A stretch of 64,000 nucleotides of DNA from Dactylonectria macrodidyma (taxonomy: Eukaryota > Ascomycota > Sordariomycetes > Hypocreales > Nectriaceae), in contig JAGMUV010000002.1 in assembly GCA_020744425.1 (NCBI GenBank), positions 4,694,501 through 4,758,500 on the forward strand. The letters run 5' to 3'. The translations under genes were made by a program, and so were the position numbers. Positions 31,279 to 42,818 of the stretch are shown piece after piece (the stretch's first letter is position 1; each line of letters starts with the position of its first letter). Below the pieces are notes generated by a model. That model was not told the origin of the DNA. It made no database searches and saw only the letters and a list, made by a program, of their open reading frames with translations.

Positions 31279-33656
31279 CTATCGGTCCGAATAATATTCC
31301 GGCTGCGTAGCAGGAATGATAATGACATCTTCAACGGCTGACGACGCTGATGACTGTGACCGGGCCGGAGCCGCGGCCACGGCCCCGGCGCCCCTCCCTC
31401 TACCTCGTCCTCCTCTAGATCCTCTTCCCCTTGTATTTGTATGGCCTCGTGATCTTGGCGTTGACAGTTTTCGGGACTGTTGGCTGCTTGGTGTGTCCAC
31501 AAGCTCGGTCTGTGACAGCGTGCGCCGTACGCTTGGGTTGAGCCGGCGGGTCGTCTGTGGGTTTTGGCGAGGCTGCCGGGGGGTCTGTTGGCTTTGGGTC
31601 TGTTGCTGGGGACTCGAGGTCACACTGGCTTGTAGATATGAGGGTATCGTGAGCTTCTTATTCACAGGTATTCGAGGTCGGCCGCGGAGGTTAGCGACAA
31701 CGTCAGGGTCGCGGATCAGTAGAAGTGGCTCTTCGAGGTCCTAGAGATAGAAATTAGTAGATTTCTCATACTAAGAGCTGTAATTCCTACCAGAGGTTTA
31801 TGGAGCCACCAGCGGGGCAGGATAACTTCCTTTAACAACGGCTCTTTAGTCACCAGCAAGTCGTAGATATAGTGACTGCAGGGAAGACCGTATTGCTGTG
31901 TGAAGTTGCCGGAACACGGTCTCAACGGCTCGGGGGTCGGCTGCGTGAGTGATAGGAAAGCTGCCTCAGCAAATCGATGCTGCTTGACAAGCAAATCGAC
32001 AGCAGCGTAGGTTATTTGTAAGGGAACCTTACCAAGCCATTCCCGGCCCATGTATTCTCGTCGCTGACGCATCATCATTCTAGCTGCCTGTTGCTCATAG
32101 TCACGCTGCTTCTTTTTCAACATCTGTTGGATAGCTTTGTGTAGGTGAAGCAGGTCACCGGTGCCGGTGACTAGGAATGACTTCACATCCTTGTGAGCAG
32201 TCTCAACAGGGCTGTTAACCCTCTGGCCGAAGTTACGATAGCGGCAAATGTAGCACTTTGCCCACTGTTCCCGCCAAGGCATATACTCCCTTGAGATGTA
32301 TCGAAGGATTGACTTTTGCTGTGGGTTGTATGCATCGTTCATCGAGGCCCAAGCCGCCTTGAAGTCACTCACTTGGTCGGCATAGATGACTCGGTGCCAG
32401 GCGGAAAACATCGTCTCGCGGGTCAATTCACCTTGTGTGCTAGGCGGCGGTGCTGGTGATGCTGAGTCTCGATTGCCGTAAGTTCCTTCATTGGCCTCGC
32501 GATAGAGGGCTTCATGATGTCGATCACTGAGACTAGGCGTTGGCATACAATCGTCATCATCGTCATCATCGTCAGTATCTTCATCAGCATCGGCGTCTTT
32601 TGGGTCCTTCCAACGGGCTGCGATCTTAGCCTTGATGTTGGCGTTGATGTGAAAGACGCACAACTGCTGCTGCGTGTCTGGAAAGGTCACATAAAGGGCG
32701 TTTTTTAGGGCTATTTCCTTGTCAGTGATGACAACAGAAGGCACTCGGATTCCAAGGAAACGGCGGAAATCATCTACTTGGTCACAAAGCCACTGAAATC
32801 CTTCCTCTTTTTCGGAGTTGATGAGGCCAAAGCCAAAGTTAGCTACAGACTTTTGGTCTGTGACGCCAGTGACCTGGAAAAGGTACATTTTAAAGCGATT
32901 AGTCTTGTATGTATTGTCCATACCAAGAACCTCTGGAAACCTCTTCCACATCAGCTCACACCAAGGATAAGTCCAGAAAACAGCCTCAACTTTGCGGTCA
33001 GCACTATACCGTACGAGGTGCTTGAGACCCTGATCTTGGAGGGAGCCGATCCACGCCTGCGTCGCTGTTTTGCCGCCGAGGGATGCCTGCCGCAGCTTCT
33101 GACGGTCATTATAGATGTCTTTTTGTCGAAAGAAAGACGGCTCGATCGTCACATCACGTATGATATCACTCATCTCGCGGGCGGGGAGGGATTTGTGCTT
33201 GAAAAGAGATCGCTCGACTTCTAGCTGCTCTGGTGTGCGGCGGCGATGCATCACGTGTGCGGACGGGTCGAGGGACGGGCCGTGGTTATGATCAGAGACC
33301 GCGACTCGGTAGGTCCAGAGATAGTTGAGCTTTTGCGTTGCTGACGCTGTGATCTTGAACGGGCAGTCGACCTTTTGCGTACTGGATTTGCGTACACCAG
33401 CAGCTTCACACTCACGAGCGTCACCGCGGTCACAACGCAGTTGAATATAAGTTGGCTGCCTAACGCCATGAATCTCACGATAGTTACCAGGTGACTTCTT
33501 CACTAAGGCGGCGCCGTTCTTGCGATAGAAGTCTTGCAGAGACTTGACGAGGTCATCCAGAGACGAGAATTGCGCTGACGGCGGCGGCGGTGGGATTTGA
33601 GAACCTAGGGAAAAGATGCCGTTGACGGCATCGTCTTCAGCGTGAGATTGAGTCAT
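31279..33656 (-). CDS. MULE transposase
   Basis: 775-aa transposase of the Mutator superfamily, which cuts and pastes the element. Exon 1 is 33656-31791, intron 31741-31790 (50 nt, GTAGGA...CTAG) and exon 2 31740-31279; the join HKPL|DLEEPLLLIRDPDVV restores the usual C-terminal block. A FAR1/WRKY-GCM1-type zinc-finger region lies near residues 70-125 (CDRGDARECEA, CPFKITA, HNHGPS). The DDE core starts with LGMDNTYKTNRFKMYLFQV (first Asp near residue 245), then VVITDKEIALKNAL (second Asp). A SWIM-like C-x-H motif (GLPCSHYIYDLL) follows. The tail is Gln/Arg/Gly-rich, including an RGRGSRGGRGRGRG stretch. An acidic run of Asp residues sits mid-protein. Nearest general type: Hop-like fungal MULEs, though its ends differ from those of the decayed element at 53710. 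Confidence 0.9.
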
Positions 33657-33857
33657 TGTGACTCGTGAGAAATGGTTGTGTGGAATAGCAGAGGGGCGAC
33701 GCGATAGTAAAAGGTCTAAGTTGGCCTAGGAATTGCGATCCGATATCGCGGGGTGTTGTAAGCGAGGGTGATCACGTGACTATAAGCCTTTCCTAATGTG
33801 GCTAGCGTTTTGGAAGTCATGTGATAAATTTCCCTCTTTAGGCAAGCGTATTTTGGG

Positions 33858-33901
33858 TACAGCCCGGATAGCAATATCATACAGCCCGAATAGCACTACT
33901 C
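33858..33901 (-). repeat. MULE terminal inverted repeat, right
   Basis: Perfect 44-bp inverted copy of 31035-31078, followed by the target duplication ATTTAGTA. Confidence 0.93.
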
Positions 33902-34632
33902 ATTTAGTATTTGAAACAGATACACTTTGAGAACCCAGAGACTGGTTCATCACAAGACATACTTTTTCAATTGTTCTTTTATGTTTTGACTTATTCAAAA
34001 CAATCCTTCTGTTTCTTGCTTCTTATATGTAACATATGATAAACCATCTGCTTATAACTAAATAAACGATTTATGGCTCCATGTATCGATTGATGGGAGT
34101 TGTACGAGAAGTACAGGGCGCATGCAATTATGGTGAGTTTCTGTTCATTGACTGATGGAGATGAAAGTGAATAAAATAATGCAAAGTCTGACTAGAATAG
34201 CCACACTCCGTTGTGAACGCAACCAAGATTTGCCAGCGAGAAAGAACTTTGGGCCAAAAGAGGATCTTAGTTTTCCGGGCTCAAGATGGATCAGATAGAA
34301 AAGACCACAGTCGAGGTTTTCTCGGTCACCCTCATAAGAGGATTGCCAAGGGAGTTAGATTTGTTGTGTATCATCTGTGGGACTAAGAAACTCGATATCT
34401 TGAGTATTGTGTCCTGTTGGCGGTCTGGCTGACAGAGTTATGGCGCGTGCTGGGTGAGCCAACAGCGTACCTCTTCCTGGTCAAGCCATGGAGATCGGAT
34501 GACATTGAATGGACCATCAGCATCTAAGCTGACCTGGTAAACTGTGAGTTTTGCACGATTGATGCGCGAGGTTCTCTATCTTGCGTGCGTTTCATCCTGC
34601 CCACGACGCTTATTCTAGTCCATGACACGATT

Positions 34633-34663
<31 letters not shown>

Positions 34664-34694
34664 CCGGATTCCGGTCCAGGCATAGGCCCCGATC
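33902..34694. other. Intergenic region with a GC hexamer repeat
   Basis: No gene seen. At about 34633-34663 there are some five tandem copies of CGCGGA, about 30 bp past the stop of the kinase-Msb1 gene. Confidence 0.5.
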
Positions 34695-37600
34695 TCATTG
34701 CTGCGCCTCATTAACGTCGTTGGACTTTCCTAACCTCATTGGTCTTCTTGGGCTCTTGAACTTAGGCATGTTGAACCTCCTGATCGCGTTGTACTTCTTG
34801 AATGTGTTGCCCTCTTCGGCCTCCATGTCCTTGACCTTCTTGACCGCTTTGACCTCCTCAAAAACTACCCATTCGGGAACATCACTGCTATCATTGGCAG
34901 TGACGGTTCCGCCAAACACTAGGTCCCTCTGTTGGGTTCTCACAACGATGCTTTGGCCGAACATTAGGCTCCTCTCTGGTGTTTCCTCGGGGGAATTGGA
35001 TTGCACCCATGCCCTCCAAAAGTCTTCGTCCAATGCCATCTGAGTGACGTTGATGACCCGCGCGGCCGAGAGATGAGTCTGCTGCCGGAACGCAGGGCGT
35101 TGCTCATGGTCGTCGCTTGCGTCCCGAGAATCCCATTGCTGCACATGACGTTCAATGGCGTCAAGGACGTTAAGACATTCGGGAGTCAACCGCTTTGTAC
35201 TAGAAAAGCCGATCAGCTCCCTTAGGACCGCGGGCACACCATCAGTGCGGCCGGCTCGCTCCAAGAGTTCCCATGGAGTTGACGCGAGCTCGCGCACCTC
35301 GAGGACTACTTTGCATGCTCTTTTCTGCAGCAATGATGACATCTTGGGCGGATAGTGCGGTTCGACATACATGCGTACTAGCTTTGCAGCGTTTGACCCA
35401 CCTCGCTCAGGGTCATAGTATTTTCGAAGGTAGGCATATAAAAGATGAGCTGTGGCATCGGCCGCCCTGTGACGCATCAATTTGATGGCTTGCGACAAGG
35501 TATAGTTCGGAATGACCCAGACACTCAAACATACCTTAGCCAGGACGCGTAGCCCTCGTCGAAGCGACCAACGTCCTTGAGCTGAAATACCCACCATGCT
35601 GCCTCAAGTGAACGCTTGCGCGCATTACGCACGAACTCAGGGCCTAATACATCATACGCCAACAGATCCAAAAAGTTGAGCATGATGCGTTGTCGAGCAT
35701 AGACTTCTAGGAATACCACAAAGTGGGAAAATTCGCTTCTTGACATATTATTTCCTGTGCACGTGTTAATCTTGAACCAAATTTTCGTCTTATCTTTCTA
35801 GCAATAATTACGCTTCTCCGAGGCTTGGAACAATTCGTACACGTTCCAGTCTACCAAGCCACCTGGGATTCGGGCCCAGCACCATCTGAGTATTGCCGAG
35901 ATAACCTGTACCCACTAGTCAGGACGAAGAAACCGCTGACTCGGTTCTGAGGGCCGACTCACCGCAGAATCTAGTGCCCGTAAAGTTTCAAGGAGAGGGC
36001 TGGTGCTTATAGGATCGGAGAAGAATCGACGAATGAAATCGCTGGCACTTGAACCTGTCAAATTTCGCGATTTTTGGAACGGATGCCAAACATAGCTGGT
36101 GCCGGATACTAGAGACTGTTTAGTTAATTTGCGGTTGACATGAGACTGCAACTAAGTACGGAGAGGTTTATCTCACGTTTACCGCGAGCTTTGAGCACAG
36201 TGGTACATGCGCTGGTGAGCTCAACTACTTCGTCCGGCTCTACCGTAGTCATTTCGTAGGGATCCTTAGGGGAATGGCGAGGTTGAGTAGAGGGTGTGGA
36301 AGAGTCATGCTCTCCCTGAACGGTGCTGTGCTTCGTCTTCACTGGCTCCGATGATCGAAAGACTGGGGTCCATGGGCCTTGTGGAAGCTCTTGAACGAGT
36401 TGCTTCTGGGCTACGCGTGACGAGTTAGGGGTTGTGATGTCCTGTGTTACTTTGGCTAGAGGGCTGGGTTGTAACGGCGCAGAAGGGGCAAGTGTTGCAT
36501 TCCTAGTCGAAGATCTGAAAACTGGCGCCCAGTTGTCTTCTGGAGAATCTTGGGCGTGTTTCTTCTCGGCTACGCGTGACGAATTTGGAGTTGTGACTTT
36601 CGGGGTTAGTGTATCTGGAGGATTGTGTTTCAACGGCACATAGGAGGCGGGAGTGCCCTCTTCCCGTGGCACTACAGCTAGTTCATGTTGAAAGTCTGCA
36701 GGTTGTAAATCCGGGGTGCGAAGATGGAGTGTCATGGACTCGGAAGACTTTGGCTCTAGAAGAAAGGGAGGGGATAGCTTGGAGGAAACTGGTACGTCCT
36801 CCTCCTCCTCCTCTTCCTCCTCCTCTTCTATTGTAAGGATGGGGACTCGGGATATCACCGGCGATTCTTCCACCGTTGGTTTCATCAACGCTATGGACGA
36901 CATAACATTTGACAGTGGAGAGTCAGGCAATCTGCCGCCTGAGGCAAAGTAATCTTTTGGCGCTCGCTTTGGGGGAGTTTGAACTCTGGATGCCGAAGAC
37001 TCGGACTCCATGGTAGCCGATGAAGAGTCTTTCTGGACGTCAGTATCTGCAGCGGGTTCTAAACCTTTGTCAAGACACTTGGATGACAGCTCGCTCGTCG
37101 AGATGACCTTTTCTGCTTGCGCAGAGTCAACAACCGGAGCCTCAGCCTGTGAAGATATGTCGTCCGACACCTTGGAGTCCATGGTAGTCGCTTGGGATAA
37201 CATGGCCCTCGGTGACCTCCTTACAGTGCTCTGCTCTGTAAGAACTTCAGAGGGACTAAGCGTCGACCAATTTGCGGACGCGACGAAGCTAGACTCTGAC
37301 ATGCTAATGATGCCATCATTGTCTTCTCGCGGGGGACGCAGCAAAGACGAGCTGTCGATGAATCTGTGCGGGAGAATTAGCCGTGCCCAAGAAAGAATGA
37401 GGTTCAATAAAAGCTTTACCTGCTGCTTCCCCCTGAGCTGGCCGGCGAGGAGGCTCGGGACGTCTGTAACCAAGGGTGAGCCATGGCCTCCCTTGCCAAC
37501 AATCGCTGCGACGGAGACGGAGCCATGGCCTTCTCGATGAAGGCAAAGCACTCGTTGCTGACGTCTTGACCTTCAAAGACCTGACGCGGAAAAGGAGTCT

Positions 37601-38548
37601 GGTGCACGACGTAGTCGAAGAGGTCATGGGACTCGGGGAAGGTAGAGCGCCGTGTCAGCAAGCGGACGGCAATCTCGCCGAGAGCCCACATGTCAACGGC
37701 CGTGGTATATGCGGATTGGGAGCGGCTGTTGGAACCAGAGCGCCGGTCCGAGATGGTGAAAACACCAATCAGCTCCGGAGCGAGGTATCCACGGGTGCCA
37801 ACAAAGGTGCGAAGAACCGATCCAGCCTCGGCGCGCTTGCTAATGCCAAAGTCACTGATCTTAACCCACCAGTCCGGCCGTGGGTTCGTGACAAGGATGT
37901 TCTGGAGCACTGGTGTTAGTATTACTGCGGTCAATGAAAAGGCGGGCGTAACCTACTGCTGGCTTTAGGTCGCGATGGGCGAACCCATTGTCGTGCATGA
38001 AGAAGAGACCTTCGGCGATCTGGGACGCAATCTGCTTGACCTCGGCTTCGGGAAATATGGCAACGAGGTACTTTTGGAGATCGCCGTGCTGGATGTATTC
38101 CATGGCGATAAAGACGGCGTTACGGCTTTCGTACCAACCAAAGGACCGGACGAAGCAGTGAACATACTAGATAGTGGATTCGGTGAGCAATCACCTGCTA
38201 GGGTACAGATCTCGTTCCACTCACCCTGTCGTGCGAAAACTTGGCCATAGCCTCTAACTCACGCGCATAGTCAATCGAAGACGAGAGCGTACGGTCTTTG
38301 GGAATCTCTTTCACGGCGCGGAGCTGAGAGCATTTCGGCCCAGCCTCGCAAGTCTCTTGCCAGACCCGGCCAAAGGTGCCATTGCCGAGCTCACGGCCCC
38401 GTCTCCATGTTTCTTTAATACGCGTGCGTCGGCGCTGGGAATCGAGGTTCGATTCGTAGTATGTGTGATGCGTCAAGCCCAGCGAGACGGCCGTTCGGAG
38501 CTGGGAATCGCGGACGAGGTCGGAGGTTCGACCGGGTGGGGCCGTCAT
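34695..38548 (-). CDS. Ser/Thr protein kinase fused to an Msb1-like (RhoGAP-related) domain
   Basis: 1,142 aa from eight exons: 38548-38225, 38166-37957, 37901-37420, 37363-36183, 36108-35963, 35905-35812, 35754-35535 and 35466-34695. All seven introns are GT-AG, 55-74 nt, and every phase matches. Residues about 50-335 are a complete kinase: Gly loop GNGTFG (55-60), Lys80, HRDLKPAN (172-179), DFG (195-197), APE (219-221). A long Ser/Thr-rich linker follows, with a poly-Glu run and a duplicated unit (TPNSSRVAEK... / TPNSSRVAQK..., each ending PVFRSS). From about residue 720, ELTSACTTVLKAR, ILRWCWARIPGGLVDWNVYELF, AADATAHLLYAYLR and FWRAWVQSNSPEE match the Msb1/Mug8-type morphogenesis domain, which acts with Cdc42/Rho polarity signalling. 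The Msb1 start is encoded in the same exon as the kinase linker, so this is not two genes. The start ATG is the least certain point. Confidence 0.8.
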
Positions 38549-39530
38549 TGCTCGGCTCCGGAGGTTTGGTCGGAGGGGCCGGCGAGGCAGGGGGCAGCGC
38601 AGAGCAGTGATCTAGACGCCGCGAGAGTGGCAGAGAAGCGACATCGAGTGTCGGTCGGAGGGAGAGCGTGTCTAGAGGCGATAATAGACCCAGGAGAGGT
38701 TGTTCGAAGGAAGTTACGATTTCGCTAGCCTTGTGCGACGTAGAGCCCATGCTGCGTGCGGCTGAGCTGAAGGCACTTAGCCCCGCTTCGCTCGCGGCGT
38801 GGCACTAAAAGCAGCTCCAAGTGAAGAGAGGACGAAATTCAGTTATGAAAAGGGAAAATGTAGATTGAACTGAGTAATTACACCGAGTTCCGTGTGAGGT
38901 TGGACATATCGCGGCTCTGCGCAACTTCATCCGTGCTTTTGTCAGGACATTTTGTCAAGCCCAGCAAGGGTGGACACTGTAAATGCAAGCTCAAATAGAC
39001 TAGGGCGGCGTCTAATAAGCTATGTGCGTAGTGCGGAACGTTGCCGAATGTCTGATGGAGTTCCAAGGGCAACGCTTTGTGTCCATATGACAGGGTCAAG
39101 CTAATTTAATAAGACCTATCACTCTATATTTAACCATTCTTATATTTAAAAATAGCAGAGCTATGTTTATCGCACAATACCTACTACCCCGCCGACAACA
39201 CCTGGGTCTGATTCACCAACCTGCCACATCTAATCACCTAGACTAGCAGGTTAGCAAAGCGGAGTCGGAACATCCAGATTCCGAGAGAGTTTATTCAGTG
39301 CTATGCATTGACCCTTTTTAAGACCCAGTGCCCCTCTACCTGGACACCCGCAAGCATCTCTAATTTGCCGCCATCCGGTGTATTTACAACACTCGAAAAA
39401 ATCACTAGAAGACAATCGTCTACGGCTCCTTCCATCTGGCTGAGGGCTGCAATGCAGACTTGAGCATCGCGCCAGTTATTCTCTTATAGAGCAAGCCTCG
39501 ACGTCTGATGGCTGTCAGCTAGAAAGCCTG
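38549..39530. other. Divergent intergenic region
   Basis: Shared upstream of the kinase-Msb1 gene (minus) and the C2H2 gene (plus). No repeat or RNA gene recognised. Confidence 0.4.
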
Positions 39531-41332
39531 ATGGTGACGACCAGCCAAGATGGAGGTGGGGCGGGGGGAAGACCCTTCGTGGACAATACCGAGGGCGATA
39601 GTAAGCGTTTCACTGCGACCGTGCCTGGGAATTCGTTGCTGATGGCTAGACAACAGTTTTGACTTTCTCAGAACTCGACCTGGCGCGGCTTGGGCTTCTT
39701 CTGGAGCCGGATGGAACGAAGAACGCGACCCAGGATCATAGACCAGCACCTCAACAGCAGCCCCAGTATGAATACCAAGATACATCGAGCTCTCTAAACA
39801 ATAATTTCCCATCTGAGCAACTGCCTGATGTTACCGAATCGGAGATGCGACATGACATTGGCCCTCGCATGATGGACCCGAACTCTTATCTAGAGCGATC
39901 ATGGGCCTGGCAAGCACTGTCAACCTCGGCAGAGCAAAGCCCGCCCGCTCAGAGCTCTTGGCCGCAGACCAACGGACCGGCTTATCAGTTTACACCAGTG
40001 GTCGAGAACCAGGGACCAGGTCTTCCTCGGCGAAGAAGTCGGTACCTTCGTAGCCCGACCCAAGCAACAAGTAGAGGACCGATAGATATAGCAGTGCAAA
40101 CTTCAAGCGCTTGTGCAGAAAACTCGTCAGATCCGATGCAGAGATGGCGGGAATCACCACCTGAAACTGAAGCCGCTTCATTATCCGCCATCGTCTCCGC
40201 CCTGAGATCACCACTACCCACGCGATCATCCACCGACAACCTCAACAGTTGGCAGGTAAGCAGCCGACCCGCTTCGACCGTCAGCCATGGCAGTGGCACA
40301 AGCTACTACTCGAGTTCCGCTGGGTCCGCCAGTTCATCAAACTTCCGAAACACGACCCGCGGGCGTGTGGCAAAACGAACCCGGCCGGCGCCTCCGAGGT
40401 GGAAAGTGACCGACAAAAGAGCATTTCCTTGTACGTTCTGCTGCGACTCTTTCAAGAGCAAGTATGACTGGTCACGTCACGAACAAGCACTGCATCTTAA
40501 CCTCCAAGGCTGGCGATGCGCGCCGTTTGGTAGCACAGTAGTGGCGCCTGAGACGGGGAGAATCCACTGTACCTATTGCAAGCTTCTCGATCCAACGCCG
40601 GCACACCTCGAAATGCATGCCCACGGCACTTGCGTGACTCAAACGCAAATATACGCGCGGAAGGATCACTTAATTCAACACCTAAGGCGCTTTCACCACG
40701 CAGAGGATCTATCCATGATAGACTCATGGAAAGTCGAGACGCCAGTAATCTCATCAAGATGTGGCTTTTGCGATAGTCGCATGGAGACATGGCAGGAGCG
40801 TGTAGATCACCTTGCCGCACATTTTCGAAAGGGTTCGACTATGAAAGACTGGAAAGGGGAGCACGGTTTCACACCCGAGATCGCCGCTCAAGTCACAGAC
40901 GCAATACCGCCATATGTGATCCCGCATGAATCGGAGAGTTATACTCCATTCTCTGCGACGGATCGGACTACGGCAGAACATGTATACCAGATGAAGGTAT
41001 CTTCTGACCGACTCATGCGAGAATGGGAGCTCCCTGAACCCCCCCTGCTAGAGTCAATAGCACGTCCTGAAGCCCCAAATTCTTATCCCAACGAAGAACT
41101 CGCATCGATGACCTTTTCCCAATTTATAGCTTTCCACCTCGGCCGCTATGCGCAACATCAAATGCAGCTGGGCATCATCCCGACAGACAGGATGTTCCAA
41201 GACGAGGCTAGACGACTACAGTTTGGCACGACAGATCCCTGGGAACGTACAATAGCCGACAACGAGGACTGGCTGTCGGCTTTTCGAGACAATTATGCCC
41301 AAGGAGCTGGCGACTGCACAAATGATGGATGA
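39531..41332 (+). CDS. C2H2 zinc-finger protein, putative transcription factor
   Basis: 576-aa nuclear-type protein. Exon 1 is 39531-39600 (MVTTSQDGGG...), intron 39601-39671 (GTAAGC...TCAG, phase 1), exon 2 39672-41332. The TTG at 39659 is intronic and not a start. Residues 1-240 are Ser/Pro/Gln-rich and disordered. A classic finger, FPCTFCCDSFKSKYDWSRHEQALH, follows a basic patch (KRTRPAPPRWK). Two further Cys/His groups (CTYCKLL...H-x-H, then YARKDHLIQHLRRFHH, and CGFCDSRMETWQERVDHLAAHF) give a multi-finger array typical of fungal C2H2 regulators. The C-terminus is helical with no known motif. Target genes unknown. Confidence 0.88.
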
Positions 41333-42110
41333 TATTCGGTGTGCTGTTCGCGGAAGTTTACATGGGAATGAGATGTGTATACCACGATGGGTTACGTCGC
41401 GTACTTGGTCTATTCGGTTTGGGGGTAGCCGTGCCAGAGCATCTAATCCCACATAATGTCGGTTAGTCTTAAGCCAGCGGAAATTTCAAATGCTATGAGA
41501 TTCTGTTCACTTGTTGGCTGGCATTACGAGCCGAAATTAGTTGGTTGTGGAGCGACAGCAAAAACGAAAGCGATGAGCGAACTATGTCCTCAGTAATCTA
41601 TACATTCCCTAATATACTTATCGTAGCGCGTGCTTCCGTTGCTAGTATACATGTATGTACGCCCTGCGATTGATAGATTATGGCCTTTCGGCAACTCGAT
41701 TGACGTAACAAGCGCGATAAGGAGCGAAAGTGATAGGCAGGGACAGAAATGACTCTTAGAGAAGGTGTGATAATGCAGCCGTCACAGGTTCTCACCCTCC
41801 TAAACGGGAAAGAATTTCAATTAACAACGCGACACATCTCTTCGCCACCACCTCCCTTTAGCCAGTCACGATACTACTGAAACGACCTTGGCGGACGAGG
41901 AAGAAACCACAGCCAAATGGCTAGCTATCTTCCCGGGGCCTCTGGGGCCAAGCGCGACTGACGCCGTCTCGCCGCTTCTAGCAGAGGCCGGCAGCGGCTG
42001 CTTCCAGCACCACCGCAGATAAAGTTGACAGGCCGGTCTCTTCAAGATAGCTAGAGAAGTGTTTGATTAGATACTTTTAACGTGTGCCTTTTGATATGGT
42101 TGACACTTAC
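41333..42110. other. Intergenic region
   Basis: 3' of the C2H2 gene and of the broken permease. An 11-bp inverted pair (CTAGCTATCTT at 41921-41931, AAGATAGCTAG at 42044-42054) brackets a GC-rich 112-bp block that stands where the missing half of the permease should begin. Confidence 0.45.
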
Positions 42111-42818
42111 TTGCAACCATGAGGGACGCTAACCCGACCCATGCAATCCAGGCGAGGCGACCGAGGGTGCGGATGCTAGCCAAAGCAAAACCAACAATAG
42201 CGGCAATGGTCACAAACGCCGCAGTACATGTGCCGTGAGATGTGATGGCATTAAACCCAATCGAGATGCCCAACATCCCAGAACCAGCGCCAAATATTCA
42301 GACTTGAGATGTTAAAAAGGGGGCTCCAAGTAAAGGATAACAATGTCAACTCACAGACGCAGAAGATAACACCAAAGGTTTCGCGCGCGATACGGCCAAA
42401 CATTAGTTGAATCGCGTCGTCGATCCCATACACCTCGCGATGACGGAGCTTGAAAACACCGATAACCCACCCAGTCCAGGTCGTCATGGCCCCGACAAAG
42501 CAGAGGAGTATTATCCCAGGAATCAAACCCAGTTCATCAAAGGAGGCTGGAATGGCCAGAATGCCGAGACCAATCCGGATTTTCATCATGAGCACAGAGG
42601 GTCCGATCCATCCCACCTATACGGCGTCATTAGTCGTGACAGGCAGCGGTTTGAATACACTAGAGACTCACATTAAGATAGTTGGGGCCATCTTACGTGA
42701 TGTCGCCGAAAACCTCGTCGTAGGCGAGTGCGTTGCTGTCATGGACTTCACCAACCCCCGAGGGCATGGTCGACAGACCTTCCGGGTCAATCTTCTTCTC
42801 GTTGTCAGCGGCGGGCAT
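42111..42818 (-). pseudogene. Broken amino-acid permease (AAAP type), 3' half missing
   Basis: From ATG 42818 the frame reads MPAADNEKKIDPEG... to DEVFGDIT and then TAA (42695-42693), where the family has Glu (E-D-G-P-N-Y). After intron 42617-42671 it continues as VGWIGPSVLMMKIRIGLGILAIP and HREVYGIDDAIQLMFGR, clear helix 1-3 blocks of fungal neutral amino-acid transporters. After a second intron (42303-42354) a TGA (42300-42298) stands where the family has Trp, followed by IFGAGSGMLGISIG. The match ends at WVGLASLMVA near 42111, giving about 200 of the usual roughly 450 residues. Two nonsense codons plus loss of the C-terminal half indicate a dead gene. Confidence 0.8.

Larger units (their letters stand above)
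31035..33901 (-). mobile_element. Intact Mutator-like (MULE) DNA transposon
   Basis: 2,867-bp element bounded by perfect 44-bp terminal inverted repeats (31035-31078 and 33858-33901) and flanked by an 8-bp direct duplication ATTTAGTA (31027-31034 and 33902-33909). MULEs usually make 8-10-bp duplications. It encodes one transposase on the minus strand with no stop or frameshift, so it looks young and possibly autonomous. Confidence 0.93.

Noticed and set aside
36124..37551. Kinase ending at the stop at 36124 and a separate Msb1 gene
   Set aside because: The conserved Msb1 start is in the same exon before the donor at 36182, and the downstream part has no credible start codon.
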